Part shown: positions 17,167-25,805 of the stretch, piece after piece
How the letters are laid out: every line of letters starts with the position of its first letter
Numbering within the stretch: the stretch's first letter is position 1
Assembly: GCA_017828975.1 (NCBI GenBank)
Contig: JAGAJN010000003.1
Location: 1-64,000 of the forward strand
DNA: 64,000 nucleotides
Reading direction: 5' to 3'
DNA from: Oscillospiraceae bacterium
Lineage (GTDB): Bacteria; Bacillota; Clostridia; Oscillospirales; Ruminococcaceae
Position numbers and translations under genes: made by a program
Notes under the pieces: model-generated
The model's input: the letters and a program-made list of their open reading frames with translations, nothing else
What the model was told of the DNA's origin: nothing
Database searches by the model: none

Positions 17167-17535
17167 ATGGCGTTGGACGAGGCATACAGACTAAAAAAAG
17201 ACCGTCTGGAAAGACAGCGCCGCCGCAATGAAAGGCATAGACAGAACAGGCTTAAAGGCGGTCCCGTGTTCCGATTGGTCAAAAAGCTTGCTTTTGTCGC
17301 AGCCTTTGCTTATACGGCAATTACTGTTGTGACCGTTCAGGCTGACAATGCGGATAAGCGGCGTGAGCTGGAGGAGCTGAAGCTAAAGGAACAGCAGCTT
17401 CAGGCAGAGAATGAGGAGTGCGCAAGGCTTCTCGACGATGAAAATGAACAGGAGTATTATGAGCGTCTGGCGATCGAAACTCAGGATTATGCCTATCCGT
17501 CCGAGCGTCGGTTTATAGATACTTCGAGAAATTAG
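17167..17535 (+). CDS. divIC: Septum formation initiator DivIC/FtsB-like protein
   Basis: Part of the FtsL-DivIC-DivIB divisome subcomplex. About 120 residues: a very basic cytoplasmic N-terminus (KKDRLERQRRRNERHRQNR), a single membrane span (about 40-60), then a coiled coil with heptad Leu/Glu pattern (about 65-100) and the usual polar C-terminus. TTG at 17173 is 8 bases from AGGAGG and may be the true start, since the ATG at 17167 is only 2 bases away. It has its own sigma-A promoter at 17080-17108 and is followed by the S1-domain gene. Confidence 0.85.
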   Translation: MALDEAYRLKKDRLERQRRRNERHRQNRLKGGPVFRLVKKLAFVAAFAYTAITVVTVQADNADKRRELEELKLKEQQLQAENEECARLLDDENEQEYYERLAIETQDYAYPSERRFIDTSRN

Positions 17536-17594
17536 TTATCAACCGTCGGATACGGCGGTCAAATAAAAAAATATGAGAGGAAAAAAATTCTTTT

Positions 17595-18152
17595 ATGCAG
17601 CTGGAAGTTGGAAAAATTTACGAGGGTAAGGTTACCGGAATAACCAAATTCGGAGCATTTGTGGAGCTGGAGCCCGGAACTACGGGAATGGTACATATCA
17701 GCGAGGTCGCAAACACCTTCGTAAATGAGATCAAGGATCACCTCACAGAAGGTCAGCAGGTCAAGGTCAAGGTGCTTAACATCACAGAAGAGGGGAAGAT
17801 CTCCCTTTCTATAAAGAAGGCAGTGGACAATCCTCCGCCCAGACGTGATTTCAAAAAGCAGGGTGGCAACGGAGGAAATGGCGGAAACCGCAGCTTTAAC
17901 GGCGGCAACCGTAACGGCGGAAACAGGGGCGGCAAGCCCTCAAACGGCGGCGGGAACAGCCACAGCAATTCATCGGCACAGCCCCCTATGTTTGCAATGG
18001 AGAAGCCTCAGAGCTCGGGAGATGCGTCCTTTGAGGATATGCTCAGCCGCTTCAAGCAGAACAGCGAAGAAAAAATGAGCGACCTGAAAAACATTATGGA
18101 CAAGAAAAGACGTCCCGGCGGAACAAGAAGGGGCGGCGGAGGCAGGGGATAA
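17595..18152 (+). CDS. S1-domain RNA-binding protein, YabR-like, with Gly/Asn-rich tail
   Basis: 185 residues. The N-terminal S1 OB-fold (1-75; GKIYEGKVTGITKFGAFVEL ... GMVHISEVA ... VKVKVLNITEEGKISLSIK) matches the general stress protein 13/YabR family, which sits downstream of divIC in many Firmicutes. After a PPPRRDF link comes a low-complexity Gly/Asn/Arg region (about 88-125), then an acidic helix and a KKRRPGGTRRGGGGRG end. The RGG-like repeats suggest added nonspecific RNA binding. A terminator follows at 18183. Confidence 0.88.
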   Translation: MQLEVGKIYEGKVTGITKFGAFVELEPGTTGMVHISEVANTFVNEIKDHLTEGQQVKVKVLNITEEGKISLSIKKAVDNPPPRRDFKKQGGNGGNGGNRSFNGGNRNGGNRGGKPSNGGGNSHSNSSAQPPMFAMEKPQSSGDASFEDMLSRFKQNSEEKMSDLKNIMDKKRRPGGTRRGGGGRG

Positions 18153-18182
18153 CTGTCTTTGTTCTGCGAATATAAGAAAATC

Positions 18183-18218
18183 AACTGCTTTGCTGAACCT
18201 TTGGCAAGGCAGTTTTTG
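18183..18218 (+). terminator. Terminator after the S1-domain gene
   Basis: AACTGCTTTGC pairs imperfectly with GCAAGGCAGTT over a short loop, followed by TTTTT. Confidence 0.75.
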
Positions 18219-18253
18219 TATTCCTACAAGTAAATGATATTTACATTTACCTC

Positions 18254-18290
18254 AAAATAAACAGCCCTCGGAGAACTTTTCCGAAGGCTG
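18254..18290 (-). terminator. Terminator of the SPFH/NfeD operon
   Basis: Minus strand: CAGCCTTCGGA pairs with TCCGAGGGCTG (18262-18290), followed by TTTATTT. Confidence 0.8.
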
Positions 18291-18321
18291 ATTTTTGCAA
18301 TATTTTGGGGAATAATGTGAA

Positions 18322-19287
18322 TTATTCGGCGGACTTTCCGTCGGTGACGGTTTCCTTCAAGGAAGCTGCAAGACCTGCGATGCCCTGTATTTCCGAGGGA
18401 ATAATGATCTTTGTTGCCTTGCCGTCGGCTGCCTTTGCGAAGGCTTCGAGGGATTTCAGGGTGAGAACGTTGTCGTTGGGGTTAGCGGCGTTCAGGCGTT
18501 CAAGGCTGGCTGCAAGGGCGTTCTGAACCATCTGAATGGACTCTGCTTCACCCTGCGCTTCAAGTATCTTCTGCTGACGAACAGCGTCCGCACGGAGGAT
18601 AAGAGCCTGCTTTTCTGCCTCGGCACGGAGAATCTCCGACTGCTTTTCAGCCTCTGCACGAAGTATCTTGGACTCTCTTTCACCCTCTGCAACGAGTATC
18701 TGAGATTTCTTGTCACCCTCTGCCTGGAGAATTTTCTCACGGCGTTCACGCTCTGCCTTCATCTGCTTTTCCATGGCGTCCTGGATTTCACGGGGAGGAA
18801 GGATGTTTTTCAGCTCAACTCGGTTAACCTTGATGCCCCAGCGGTCGGTCGCCTGGTCGAGGATAGCGGTGATCTTGGTGTTGATGACGTCACGGGAGGT
18901 AAGGGTGGAGTCCAGCTCCATTTCACCGATGATGTTACGCAGAGTGGTGGCAGACAGGTTTTCGATAGCAGACATAGGGCGCTCAACGCCGTAGGTGAAC
19001 TGCTTTGCGTCGGTCACCTGGAAGAAAACAACGGTATCTATCTGCATAGTAACGTTATCCTTGGTAATAACGGGCTGGGGCTTGAAGTCAACCACCTGTT
19101 CCTTGATGGAAACTCTCTTTGCAACCTTGTCGATGATGGGGATAATAAAGTGAGGTCCCGTGCCCAGAGAAGCGTAATATGTTCCCAGACGCTCAACAAC
19201 GTAGACCTGAGCCTGGGGAACGATCTTGATTCCCGAGATGACAATGATGAGTACGATAAGAATTACTGCGATGATTATCCAATCCAT
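18322..19287 (-). CDS. SPFH/band 7 (stomatin-like) membrane protein
   Basis: 321 residues. One N-terminal membrane anchor (about 3-22), then the SPFH domain (about 25-185, including YVVERLGTYYASLGTGPHFIIPIIDKV). A long Glu/Ala/Lys-rich coiled coil follows (about 185-255) with the repeated unit ILRAEAEKQ. It forms large rings at the membrane and is linked to membrane microdomains and protease control in relatives. The partner NfeD-like protein is encoded 6 bases upstream, the standard pairing. The ribosome site is in the end of that gene (GGAG). Confidence 0.92.
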   Translation of the reverse strand: MDWIIIAVILIVLIIVISGIKIVPQAQVYVVERLGTYYASLGTGPHFIIPIIDKVAKRVSIKEQVVDFKPQPVITKDNVTMQIDTVVFFQVTDAKQFTYGVERPMSAIENLSATTLRNIIGEMELDSTLTSRDVINTKITAILDQATDRWGIKVNRVELKNILPPREIQDAMEKQMKAERERREKILQAEGDKKSQILVAEGERESKILRAEAEKQSEILRAEAEKQALILRADAVRQQKILEAQGEAESIQMVQNALAASLERLNAANPNDNVLTLKSLEAFAKAADGKATKIIIPSEIQGIAGLAASLKETVTDGKSAE

Positions 19288-19293
19288 AAATGT

Positions 19294-19746
19294 TTACTCC
19301 TTTGCAGTTAAAATTTTTTCGGGGACAACGGTGAGCTTTGTGCTGTTTACGGCGGTGACGGTAACGGAGATGCCTTCCTCGATAACTGAACCGTCCTCGG
19401 AAACAGCCTGCCAGTCCACGCCGTCAAGCCTTGCTCTGCCTGTGGCTGCGGAAGCGTCCACTTTTTCGATGATGACGGCTGTTCTGCCGATGCTTCCGTC
19501 TGCATTTGTCCTTGCTATCCGCTTTGGCATGATCTTTTTGAGCAGCGGGCGGGTGAATGCCATAAGGATTCCCGAAACAAGCAGGCAGACCAGTGCTTGT
19601 ATTCCAAGGGGAACTCCCAGCTTTGCGAGTATCATGGCGATGATAGAGCCGATAACGAACCATATGGAAACAAGCTGAAGTGTTGCCGCTTCTATAAGAA
19701 TGGAAGCTACCAGTATTATCAGCCATAATATCATTGTACCTGTCAT
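19294..19746 (-). CDS. NfeD-like membrane protein
   Basis: 150 residues from the ATG at 19746, where AAGGAG (19755-19760) gives correct spacing. The open frame extends to 19809 without a ribosome site. Three hydrophobic segments (about 5-25, 27-45 and 48-66) are followed by a C-terminal OB-fold (about 80-148) with the NfeD pattern GRTAVIIEKVD ... GRARLDGVDWQAVSEDGS ... VTVTAVNSTKLTVV. The short NfeD form lacks the protease domain. It is co-transcribed with the SPFH gene. Confidence 0.9.
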   Translation of the reverse strand: MTGTMILWLIILVASILIEAATLQLVSIWFVIGSIIAMILAKLGVPLGIQALVCLLVSGILMAFTRPLLKKIMPKRIARTNADGSIGRTAVIIEKVDASAATGRARLDGVDWQAVSEDGSVIEEGISVTVTAVNSTKLTVVPEKILTAKE

Positions 19747-19898
19747 AAGCGTAACTCCTTTCGGGAAGATTTGGTAAATGTCATTTACCTTGTGATTATA
19801 TAATAACACATTTCCCGTAAAAAATCAAGGGGTGGACAATGCGCTTTTTCAACAAATCTTATACATAATATTTATAGCTTTTCACTAAATCCATTGGT

Positions 19899-20513
19899 TT
19901 ATTCTGCTTCATTAAACAGGAAGAAAACGTCGGAGCCATTGACTTTGAAAATAACGCCGTAAGCATAAGCCGAATTCCGCCATTTTCCCGAGGGAGCATT
20001 CAGCCGAACATAAAAATCGTCCAGATCGGCATAATAGTCATTTTTATACTCATCATAATCATAATAGCTGTGGCAGAGCAATCGACAGCGGTAGCGGTAG
20101 CATTCTGTCCGCTCGGGTAATTCCGCCAATTGGGAGATCATTTCCGCTTTTTTTCGCTGATTTCCGATATTCCGAATTACGGCAACAGCGCAGCCTATAA
20201 GAACAGCCGCAATCACAGTTATGGCAAGGGCATACGGCATTTCGGAAGATACACCGCCTTTGTCCTTGGTTAAATAAGCTGCCGCAGCTATCAGCAAAAT
20301 TCCTGCAGCTGCGCTTTTGAATATTTCGCCGCTGCTGTGGTTCATCTCACGTTTCGCAGCACGTTTGAAGGCTTCGCTAAGCTTTTCGTTTAATACGCAA
20401 GGTTGACCGCCTCGTATGAAGCGTTCCAGCTCAATATTAACGGGCGCAAAATTACCTTGAATACGATCGGGCTTTGTTTCGGTTTTTTCGATGTTATTGC
20501 TTAAAAACAGCAT
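19899..20513 (-). CDS. Two-helix membrane protein, paralogue 1 of 3
   Basis: About 204 residues from the ATG at 20513; GGGGA lies 8 bases upstream and the longer frame begins with TTG. Order of parts: a polar N-terminus with the shared motif QGNFAPVNIELERFIRGGQP, a pair of adjacent hydrophobic helices (about 75-90 and 100-122), then a conserved soluble domain with YRYRCRLLCHSYY and YADLDDFYVRL, ending KVNGSDVFFLFNEAE. The same plan occurs in the next two genes. I do not recognise the family. Confidence 0.65.
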   Translation of the reverse strand: MLFLSNNIEKTETKPDRIQGNFAPVNIELERFIRGGQPCVLNEKLSEAFKRAAKREMNHSSGEIFKSAAAGILLIAAAAYLTKDKGGVSSEMPYALAITVIAAVLIGCAVAVIRNIGNQRKKAEMISQLAELPERTECYRYRCRLLCHSYYDYDEYKNDYYADLDDFYVRLNAPSGKWRNSAYAYGVIFKVNGSDVFFLFNEAE

Positions 20514-20570
20514 ATTTATTTTCCCCAATCACAGAAGTACCGGTTTAATTTTTGATAAGCTGCGTATTTA

Positions 20571-21218
20571 TCATTGTTCCTCATCGTTGAAGAAGAAAAA
20601 CATATGCGTTCCGTTTACATCTATTAATGCAGCATAGGCGTACTCTGCTCTTTCCCATTTGTCCGAAAAATTGAAGATCTCCACCGCCAATTCACCCAGA
20701 TCGGCGTATATTTCCGTGACCTCCGATTCGGGATCGGATTCATTTCTCCAGTATGTGTATCGGAGCAGTTTGAATTTAAACCGAAAACATTCTGCGCTGT
20801 CACAAAGCATCTCAGCTTGGGAGCATAGGCTGCTGTAATCCTTTACCTTTCCGGAATATATCAAAAGTCCGATTCCTGCGGCTATAAATATCACGCCCAG
20901 AACGACAGGAACGACAATTGCCGCTTTTGAAGTATCTTCCGCAGTAAAGGCGGTTATCAGCGCAATGAGCAGCGCCAATGTTCCCGAGCCTATGGAAAAC
21001 GCTCCGAACGCCAGAATGATACCCTTGCCGAGGCTCGAACGGACAGAGTTTTGCCGAACAGTGCTGTTGAATGCTCTGCGAAGTCTGTCATCAAACTCGC
21101 AGTGTATTCCCTTGCTTCGTACAAGACTTTCGCTGCCCATATCGATAGGGACGCAGTTTTTCTGAATGCGGTATGGTCTTCTGCTGATTTGCCGACAGCT
21201 TATCTCTGAGTTCATCAT
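20571..21218 (-). CDS. Two-helix membrane protein, paralogue 2 of 3
   Basis: 215 residues from the ATG pair at 21218, preceded by AAAGGAAG. The longer frame to 21269 overlaps the upstream gene and has no site. It shows the family pattern: N-terminal QKNCVPIDMGSESLVRSKG, two hydrophobic segments separated by a short turn, then RFKFKLLRYTYW, IYADLGELAVEIF and the end DVNGTHMFFFFNDEE. It begins 13 bases after the stop of paralogue 3, so the two are in one transcript. Function unknown. Confidence 0.65.
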   Translation of the reverse strand: MMNSEISCRQISRRPYRIQKNCVPIDMGSESLVRSKGIHCEFDDRLRRAFNSTVRQNSVRSSLGKGIILAFGAFSIGSGTLALLIALITAFTAEDTSKAAIVVPVVLGVIFIAAGIGLLIYSGKVKDYSSLCSQAEMLCDSAECFRFKFKLLRYTYWRNESDPESEVTEIYADLGELAVEIFNFSDKWERAEYAYAALIDVNGTHMFFFFNDEEQ

Positions 21219-21231
21219 ACTCTTCCTTTCA

Positions 21232-21801
21232 TTATACCAGCAGATAAAAGTGCTCCGCCCCTTTGACATTTATCACAACGCCGAAAATGTACGGTCCGGG
21301 TTCTGCCATAGAGGAGATCATTACGAAAAAATCCCCCAGATTGGCATAGTAAAGGCAGCTGTTGTCCTCATGGTCTATAACATAGCGGAGTTTCCCGTAA
21401 AACTCGTATTTAAAGCAGAACAGGTTGCCCTTATCCGCTTCTTTAAGGGCGATGCTGTTTGCGTACAGGTCGTAGCCCCCTATTATAGCGAAGATCAGCA
21501 GCGCAAACAGTATGGGAATTGTCCACCATTCGGGCATTGTCCGTTTTATAATAAAGGTCACAATAAGTGACAGAAAGAGCATTGACATTCCTGCTGCAAT
21601 TATGATATTTTTGATATTGTTTCGTAAGATGAGATTTTTAAGTGCTTCCCTGTGCCACTCGGTAAACTCGTTCGGTTCGCCGCCGAAGATGTATTCCCGA
21701 AGGTCGGGGTTTATCTCCTCACAGTTTCCCTGACAAGGTCCGGGCATTTCATCGGTGTCAACAGTGACGCATCTTTTCAACATATAATCGAAATTCTCCA
21801 T
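21232..21801 (-). CDS. Two-helix membrane protein, paralogue 3 of 3
   Basis: 189 residues from the ATG at 21801, with AGGGTG 6 bases upstream. Family pattern: QGNCEEINPDLREYIFGGEP, two hydrophobic helices (about 62-82 and 90-112), CFKYEFYGKLRYV, YYANLGDFFVMI, and the C-terminal VINVKGAEHFYLLV. It is the first gene of the tandem set on this strand. The three copies are clearly diverged, so the duplication is old. Function unknown. Confidence 0.65.
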   Translation of the reverse strand: MENFDYMLKRCVTVDTDEMPGPCQGNCEEINPDLREYIFGGEPNEFTEWHREALKNLILRNNIKNIIIAAGMSMLFLSLIVTFIIKRTMPEWWTIPILFALLIFAIIGGYDLYANSIALKEADKGNLFCFKYEFYGKLRYVIDHEDNSCLYYANLGDFFVMISSMAEPGPYIFGVVINVKGAEHFYLLV

Positions 21802-21868
21802 AGCTTTCACCCTGATCAATTATATAATAATTGTTTGAAAATATCAGAAAATCCGTGTAAAATCGGCG

Positions 21869-21905
21869 TAAAAAATGCCGTACCGCTGAAAAACAGAGGT
21901 ACGGC
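21869..21905 (-). terminator. Terminator of the MATE gene
   Basis: GCCGTACC and GGTACGGC (21877-21884, 21898-21905) form a perfect 8-bp stem. The minus strand continues with six T residues. Confidence 0.85.
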
Positions 21906-21910
21906 AAATT

Positions 21911-23293
21911 CTATTCGGCTGCTTTTTCCGCCCCGACAACGCTTGTTATCCAGACGCCCTTTTTGATAAGAACTGCGCCTATGACGCATTTTATAATGTC
22001 CGTTGCCTGAACTGCGGCATACAGCGGCAGTATGGGCAGGTCGGTCAGTTTGCAGAGGGCAAGTGCCAGCGGTACCGACACCACCCATGAGAACACGCTG
22101 TCAAACAGGAAGGTGACAAACGTTTTTCCGCCCGAACGGAGAGTAAAATACAGCGAATTCAGCACGCCCTGAACTGGGAAGAACAGCGCTGTTATAATTA
22201 TAAAGCTGCTGCCCAGATGTCTGACCTCCTCCGTAACATTGTAAAGCTTCGGGAAAACGCCGGAAAGTGCCACAAGTATCACCGTAAGCCCGACGCAGAT
22301 ACCGCCCGACAGTCCCGCAAGTCCGAAGCTGCTTTTTCTTGCCCGCTCAAATTCGCCTGCGCCCAGAAGCTGTCCGATAACGATGCCGATAGCGTTTCCG
22401 AGGGCGATGAACACGACGTTCAGCAGGTTGCAGAGGGCATTTGAGATGTTGATGCCGGGGATAATGTCCATTCCTCGGAGGGAGTAGCATTGCGTCAGAG
22501 CGGCAATTCCGCCCGACCAGAGCAGCTCATTCAAAAAGATCGGCAGACCTTTTCGTACAATATCTCCCGCAAGACTTTGGGGAATTTTGAAGCTTTTGTA
22601 CACTCCGTCAAGAAAGGCCGGCTTGTTTTTGCCTGTGTGTGCGGATATGACAATAATGCTCATTTCAATGACGCGGGCAATATTTGTGGCAATGGCGGCA
22701 CCTCTTACGCCCAGCCTCGGCATTCCGAAGTTACCGTAAATGAGCATATAGTTAAAGAGAATGTCCGCACAGACCGAGCAAATTCCCGCTATCATGGGGG
22801 TGACGCTGTTGCCTGTTTCTCGCAGACTTCCTGCGTATACCTGCGTTATGACAAAGGGAATAAGTCCCCAGAGCATAATGTGCAGATAGTCAAGGCCGTG
22901 GCTGACGATAAGCTCGGGGTCAATTCCGTTACTGTCCCCTTTAAGGTACAGTTTCAAAAGAAAATCTCCCTTGAAAACAAACAGGGGAATGGCTATGGCA
23001 AGGCAGACTGCGCATATGAGCCACTTCATTCGGAAGGTGTTTTTCAGACCGACCGTGTTGTTCTGTCCGTAAAATTGTGCTCCGTAAATGCCGGGACCTG
23101 CCAGTCCGCCGAATATGGCAAGGCTGAAAACGAACAGAAGCTGTCCTGCAATGGAAACGGCGGTCATTGCTTCCGTGCCGAGGCTGCCGACCATTACATT
23201 GTCCACAAGTCCGACGGCGTTGGTGATGCCGTTTTGTATCATCATGGGAGCGGCAAGTGCCAATGTCTTTTTATATAGTTCATTGTTATTCAC
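21911..23293 (-). CDS. MATE family efflux transporter
   Basis: 460 residues with 12 predicted helices in two homologous halves. The N-terminus (LALAAPMMIQNGITNAVGLVDNVMVGSLGTEAMTAV) is typical of multidrug and toxic compound extrusion proteins driven by Na+ or H+. Start is GTG behind AAAGGAC. It stands alone between the paralogue cluster and the GH31 gene, with its own terminator. Substrate unknown. A second, only distantly similar MATE gene is at 58268-59626. Confidence 0.9.
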   Translation of the reverse strand: MNNNELYKKTLALAAPMMIQNGITNAVGLVDNVMVGSLGTEAMTAVSIAGQLLFVFSLAIFGGLAGPGIYGAQFYGQNNTVGLKNTFRMKWLICAVCLAIAIPLFVFKGDFLLKLYLKGDSNGIDPELIVSHGLDYLHIMLWGLIPFVITQVYAGSLRETGNSVTPMIAGICSVCADILFNYMLIYGNFGMPRLGVRGAAIATNIARVIEMSIIVISAHTGKNKPAFLDGVYKSFKIPQSLAGDIVRKGLPIFLNELLWSGGIAALTQCYSLRGMDIIPGINISNALCNLLNVVFIALGNAIGIVIGQLLGAGEFERARKSSFGLAGLSGGICVGLTVILVALSGVFPKLYNVTEEVRHLGSSFIIITALFFPVQGVLNSLYFTLRSGGKTFVTFLFDSVFSWVVSVPLALALCKLTDLPILPLYAAVQATDIIKCVIGAVLIKKGVWITSVVGAEKAAE

Positions 23294-23321
23294 GATTTTG
23301 TCCTTTCATTTTCTGCTGTAA

Positions 23322-23354
23322 ATGCTTTTCTCCCCGCCGAGGGCAGGGAGAAGC
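23322..23354 (-). terminator. Terminator of the GH31 gene
   Basis: Minus strand: GCTTCTCCC pairs with GGGAGAAAAGC around a GC-rich loop, about 20 bases after the GH31 stop. The T tail is weak. Confidence 0.55.
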
Positions 23355-23373
23355 GTACAAAATATCGGTTATT

Positions 23374-25443
23374 TTACTTAATATCCGCAGCAAGCTCAAT
23401 GTCGGGGGCGCTTGAGCGGACGCTTATATCTCTGTTGTCCTTGATAACGGTAAGGGTGATATAGTTGTTCTGATCGTAATAATCCTTTGATTCGCCGTCA
23501 TCGGAATACATAAGATAGTTCGCCTTATAATCCAGATAGCCCAGCAGGGTAAGCTTTTTCATATTAAGCTCAGCGGTGGAGTTTGCGGAATCTGCCAGCG
23601 GGATAAAATGTCCCTTTCTGATAAAGAACACGACCTCGTCAAGCTCTGCGCTGACATAGCTGTGACCCTTTGGCATTACCCGTGTTTCATACGAACCGTC
23701 GGGAAGATACTTTACTCTCAGCATTTCCTCGGGGAGATAAACTATGCGTCCCCGTGCGTTCTGCTCGTAAACGGGTGCGATCATGACCGAATTTCCCACC
23801 ATCAGCTGATCCTCCACGCCAACAGCAATGCTGTCATCGGGGAAATCAAATGCCAGCGGACGGAAATACATATCATCGTTCAGGACGGATTTCACGAATT
23901 CGCTGTAAAGATAGGGGATAAGTCTGTATCTCAGGCGGATAATATTCGCAAATGCTGCGGAATTTCTGAAACGGTAGACCTCCTGATCTCTTGTTCCTGC
24001 GGCGGAATGGTTGCGCATAAGAGGGGTGAAAACGGCGAATTCCAGCCATCTCATGAGCAGGTCGGGAGTGGTGTCGTTTCCGAATCCGCCCACGTCGGAG
24101 CCTGTGTACAGGAAGCCGCACATATTCAGCGAAGGCATTTGCTTGATGCTCATGAGCAGGTGCGACCACCAGGAGCAGTTATCTCCCGTCCAGATGCCGC
24201 TGTAACGGTGCATTCCGATATAGGACGAGCGGGAAAGCATGAGCATTCTCTTGCACGGGTCAAACCGTTCGAAGGCTTCCGCAGCTGCCTTTGTCATATT
24301 CATGCCGTAAAGGTTATGCAGCTTGGAATGGGGAATCTTCTCCCCGTCAACGGTGTGATAAAAACGGTCGTAGTCCTTGACATTGTTGGAAATTCCCGCA
24401 ACGGTGCCTGTCAGATCAAAGTAGCTGTCAATGCCCAGATTTTCGCCCTTCAGACGGTCAACATGCTCCATAGCTTCCCTAAGACCCTCTTCGGAATAGA
24501 AGATCGCAGGCTCGTTCATATCGTTCCAGAAGCCGTCAATGCCCAGTTCGGTCAGACGGCGGTATTTTTCGCCGAACCACTTTCTTGTTTCGGGCATAAA
24601 GAAGTCGGGGAAATGTGTCCGTCCCGGCCATACGCCCGCAACGAAATCCGAACCGTCCGCACGCTTGCAGAAGTAGCCGTTTTCCACGCCTTCACGGTAA
24701 ACATCGTAGTTTTCGTCTATCTTAACGCCTGCGTCGATTATGGGGACAAGGTGGATATTGTTTTCCTTCATTTCGGAAACAAACTTGTCAAACTCGGGGA
24801 ATTTTACGCTGTCCACGGTGAAATCCCTGTAACCGTCCATATAGTCAATGTCCATATAAACAGCGTCAAGGGGAATTCCCGACGAACGGTGGTTTTCCAC
24901 GACTTCCCTTATCTCGTCTGCGGACTTGTAGCCCCATCTGCTCTGCTGATAGCCGAAAGCCCACAGGGGAGGGATATAGCTTTTGCCGATAAGCTGGCGG
25001 AATTCCCGCACAACGGTGCTTATATCGTCAGCTGCGATAAAGTAAACGGCAGCGTCGGGGCTGTGAATGTCGATGGTCATAACATCGGGGTCGGTGTATC
25101 CGATGTCAAAGTGAATGTATGCGGGAGTGTCGATGAAGATACCGAAGTGTTCGCAGCCCGAAACAGCTACAAAGTTATGTGAACCGTAAAGAGCGGTCTT
25201 GTTCTCCGTGTGAACGCAGTCGTCGCTGTTCTTGGCTTCGTAATGCCAGCCACGCTTGTTGATACCTCTGTTAGCCTCGCCCAGACCGTAAACAATATCC
25301 CTTTCGGAAAGGGTGCAGGTGAGGGTTATCTTATTCTCTGAAATATCGGTGCCGAAAACAGGCAGGCTGCCCGTTTCGTCGGAAAGCTTGAGTGCTGCTG
25401 CGCCTGTGTTCATAGGGCTGCCGAAAATGTATTTCTTTATCAT
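23374..25443 (-). CDS. Alpha-glucosidase/alpha-xylosidase, glycoside hydrolase family 31
   Basis: 689 residues from the ATG at 25443, with AAAGGAC at good spacing. The frame to 25461 has no site. An N-terminal beta-sandwich (about 1-150) precedes the GH31 barrel. The nucleophile Asp lies in FWNDMNEPAIF, the acid/base Asp in GSDVGGFG, and the WTGDNCSWWSHL block is characteristic. The enzyme releases alpha-glucose (or xylose) from the non-reducing ends of oligosaccharides. There is no signal peptide, so it is cytoplasmic, acting on imported maltodextrins or similar. It complements the pullulanase at 753. Regulated by a promoter with an embedded palindrome (25582-25618). Confidence 0.92.
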   Translation of the reverse strand: MIKKYIFGSPMNTGAAALKLSDETGSLPVFGTDISENKITLTCTLSERDIVYGLGEANRGINKRGWHYEAKNSDDCVHTENKTALYGSHNFVAVSGCEHFGIFIDTPAYIHFDIGYTDPDVMTIDIHSPDAAVYFIAADDISTVVREFRQLIGKSYIPPLWAFGYQQSRWGYKSADEIREVVENHRSSGIPLDAVYMDIDYMDGYRDFTVDSVKFPEFDKFVSEMKENNIHLVPIIDAGVKIDENYDVYREGVENGYFCKRADGSDFVAGVWPGRTHFPDFFMPETRKWFGEKYRRLTELGIDGFWNDMNEPAIFYSEEGLREAMEHVDRLKGENLGIDSYFDLTGTVAGISNNVKDYDRFYHTVDGEKIPHSKLHNLYGMNMTKAAAEAFERFDPCKRMLMLSRSSYIGMHRYSGIWTGDNCSWWSHLLMSIKQMPSLNMCGFLYTGSDVGGFGNDTTPDLLMRWLEFAVFTPLMRNHSAAGTRDQEVYRFRNSAAFANIIRLRYRLIPYLYSEFVKSVLNDDMYFRPLAFDFPDDSIAVGVEDQLMVGNSVMIAPVYEQNARGRIVYLPEEMLRVKYLPDGSYETRVMPKGHSYVSAELDEVVFFIRKGHFIPLADSANSTAELNMKKLTLLGYLDYKANYLMYSDDGESKDYYDQNNYITLTVIKDNRDISVRSSAPDIELAADIK

Positions 25444-25581
25444 AATGCATCGTCCTTTCAAATGCTCTGTTTCCCTGATTAATATTGGTTTTTCTTTGTA
25501 TAATATTCCAAATATCCCGTTTTGATAAATTCTTTGAAATTTTCCCTGACCGCTTTACTAACTTTTCCCTTCTTCAACTGC

Positions 25582-25618
25582 ATTATATCAGTTGAATAAA
25601 AGTTATTCAACAACTGAT
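25582..25618 (-). promoter_or_regulatory. Promoter and palindromic operator of the GH31 gene
   Basis: Minus strand: TTGAAT (25605-25610), 17 bases, TATAAT (25582-25587). The spacer is a perfect interrupted palindrome, TTGAATAA-AAG-TTATTCAA (25592-25610). An outer pair, ATCAGTTG/CAACTGAT, sits at 25587-25594 and 25611-25618. This placement fits repression by a LacI-type or similar sugar regulator, whose gene is not in the window. Confidence 0.65.
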
Positions 25619-25741
25619 TTTATCCGCAATAAGAACAATTTTTGAAATTCGGGGGGATAGATAGAAAAAACTCCCTGCTTTGTCCCCGAAACTTGGTGAA
25701 GTTTACCTATCGCATGAGGGAAAACGTTTTCGCAGCCGGGG

Positions 25742-25773
25742 AAAATAAAACCGCCATAGAATGTATGACGGTT
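25742..25773 (-). terminator. Terminator of the thiamine operon
   Basis: Minus strand: AACCGTCATA pairs with TATGGCGGTT (25749-25773), followed by TTATTTT. The remaining part of the gap (25619-25741) contains a further, weaker set of inverted repeats (see findings). Confidence 0.8.
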
Positions 25774-25805
25774 TAGCCTATTCGATATGAGATTGACAAT
25801 GCTGC

